NCBI GenBank assembly: GCA_946482075.1
Contig: CAMLQG010000133.1
Location: 1 to 6,187 of the forward strand
DNA length: 6,187 bases
Origin: an uncultured Erythrobacteraceae bacterium
GTDB lineage: Bacteria; Pseudomonadota; Alphaproteobacteria; Sphingomonadales; Sphingomonadaceae
Direction of reading: 5' to 3'
Shown: one piece after another, positions 5,509 to 6,187 of the stretch
Numbering within the stretch: position 1 is the first letter of the stretch
Layout: each line of letters begins with the position of its first letter
The notes under the pieces: generated by a model
Seen by the model: the letters and a program-made list of their open reading frames with translations, nothing else
Databases searched by the model: none
Told to the model about the DNA's origin: nothing
Program-made: the position numbers and the translations under genes

Positions 5509-6187
5509 TTACTGGCCGAACTTGAAAGTGAACTGGGCGGCCAGTTCACGGCCACGAACGCTGGCGGCCACGATTTCACCCGGTCCGCCTGCCGGAGCAT
5601 CGGCGACATAGGTCAGGTAGTTCTCGTTGGTCAGGTTGCGGCCGATGAAGGCCAACTCCCAGCGATCATCCGACGAATAGACCTTCACCCCGGCATTCAG
5701 CAGCCAGAAGGACTTCTGGTGGCTGGAGGGATTGAAGTTCTCCTGCGCATAGTAGGAACTCGAATATTTCGCGTCGAGGTCGAGGCCCAGCCGCATGTCC
5801 GCGTTGATGTCGAAATCATAACTCGCGCCCATGGTCGAGGAGAACTTCGGCGCGCGATACAACTGCCGTCCGCTGAAGTCCTGCACGCCGCCGACGCAGC
5901 CTTGCGCTTCGGTCTCGAAGGCATAGCACGGTGCGGAATCGAACTTGCCGAACTTCAGGCTGTTATAACCAGCCGCCAGACGCAGTTGCAGCCCGTCGGT
6001 CGCCTTGAAGTTGAACTGCGCCTCGATCCCCTTCTGTTTGGCGGAAGCCGCGTTCAGCAGGCTGTAGCTGACCGTTTCGGAGTTGAACGACGACAGCTGC
6101 AGATCGGCGAACTTGTAGTAATAGGCGACGATCTCCGCGCGGAGGCGCCCATTGAACAGGTTGGCCTTGTAGCCGATTTCGCCACCC
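5509..6187 (-). CDS. TonB-dependent receptor, C-terminal 225 residues (5' end outside window)
   Basis: The frame enters from the right edge as GGEIGYKANLFNG and ends in TAA with FTFKFGQ. Only the last third of the beta-barrel is present, so plug, TonB box and signal peptide cannot be seen. By hand alignment 118 of 222 positions match the end of the complete receptor downstream. The best-conserved blocks are GCVGG-QD-SG-QLYRAPKFS, SSY-AQEN-NP-SHQ and WELAFIGRNLTNENY. The same Cys pair (visible residues 87 and 97) is kept. The protein ends two residues (GQ) beyond the aromatic that normally closes these barrels. Same strand and tandem order point to duplication followed by divergence, probably for related ligands. 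Whether it shares the bipartite element upstream cannot be tested here. Confidence 0.93.
   Translation of the reverse strand, partial: GGEIGYKANLFNGRLRAEIVAYYYKFADLQLSSFNSETVSYSLLNAASAKQKGIEAQFNFKATDGLQLRLAAGYNSLKFGKFDSAPCYAFETEAQGCVGGVQDFSGRQLYRAPKFSSTMGASYDFDINADMRLGLDLDAKYSSSYYAQENFNPSSHQKSFWLLNAGVKVYSSDDRWELAFIGRNLTNENYLTYVADAPAGGPGEIVAASVRGRELAAQFTFKFGQ
5631..5652 (-). repeat. 22-bp direct repeat shared by the two receptor genes (copy 2)
   Basis: Partner of 3066-3087, in the same orientation, about 2.57 kb away. Recombination between the copies would fuse the two receptors in frame and delete the intervening promoter and most of the complete receptor. Confidence 0.7.

Noticed and set aside
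1..6187. tRNA or rRNA genes, CRISPR array, insertion sequence, toxin-antitoxin or phage genes
   Set aside because: No cloverleaf, regular repeat-spacer pattern, transposase motif or terminal inverted repeats were seen; coding genes fill almost all the window.

Overview
All supported genes lie on the minus strand, so transcription runs from high to low coordinates. GC-rich coding sequence, two large TonB-dependent receptors with a sphingomonad-style DEIVVTA TonB box, and adjacent SnoaL-like, short-chain dehydrogenase and amidohydrolase genes suggest a catabolically versatile alphaproteobacterium, most likely a sphingomonad (Novosphingobium/Sphingobium type). This assignment is inferred from protein style, not from a marker gene.

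Layout in transcription order. (1) 6187-5509: the C-terminal 225 residues of a TonB-dependent receptor whose start lies off the right edge. (2) 5508-5320: an intergenic region with a 17-bp-stem hairpin behind receptor 1 of the pair, then a candidate promoter/operator for the next gene. (3) 5319-2950: a complete 789-residue TonB-dependent receptor, paralogous to the first (about 53% identity over the shared C-terminal 222 residues, counted by hand). (4) 2949-2680: an intergenic region with a strong UUCG-tetraloop terminator and then a second candidate promoter/operator. (5) 2679-2: a compact operon of a SnoaL-like protein, a classical SDR oxidoreductase and an N-acyl-D-amino-acid deacylase-type amidohydrolase, the last cut by the left edge.

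The working picture is an uptake-and-degradation locus: outer-membrane receptors import an unknown organic substrate, which cytoplasmic hydrolase, dehydrogenase and SnoaL-fold enzymes then process. The strongest support for treating the genes as one system is a bipartite sequence, CCAATACGATT-N13-ATACGAA on the plus strand. It occurs once about 60 bp upstream of the complete receptor and once about 60 bp upstream of the SnoaL-SDR-amidohydrolase operon, in the same orientation and with identical internal spacing. The two cores are 21 bp apart (two helical turns), which fits a direct-repeat operator of the AraC/XylS kind. No regulator gene is in the window and the substrate cannot be named from sequence alone.
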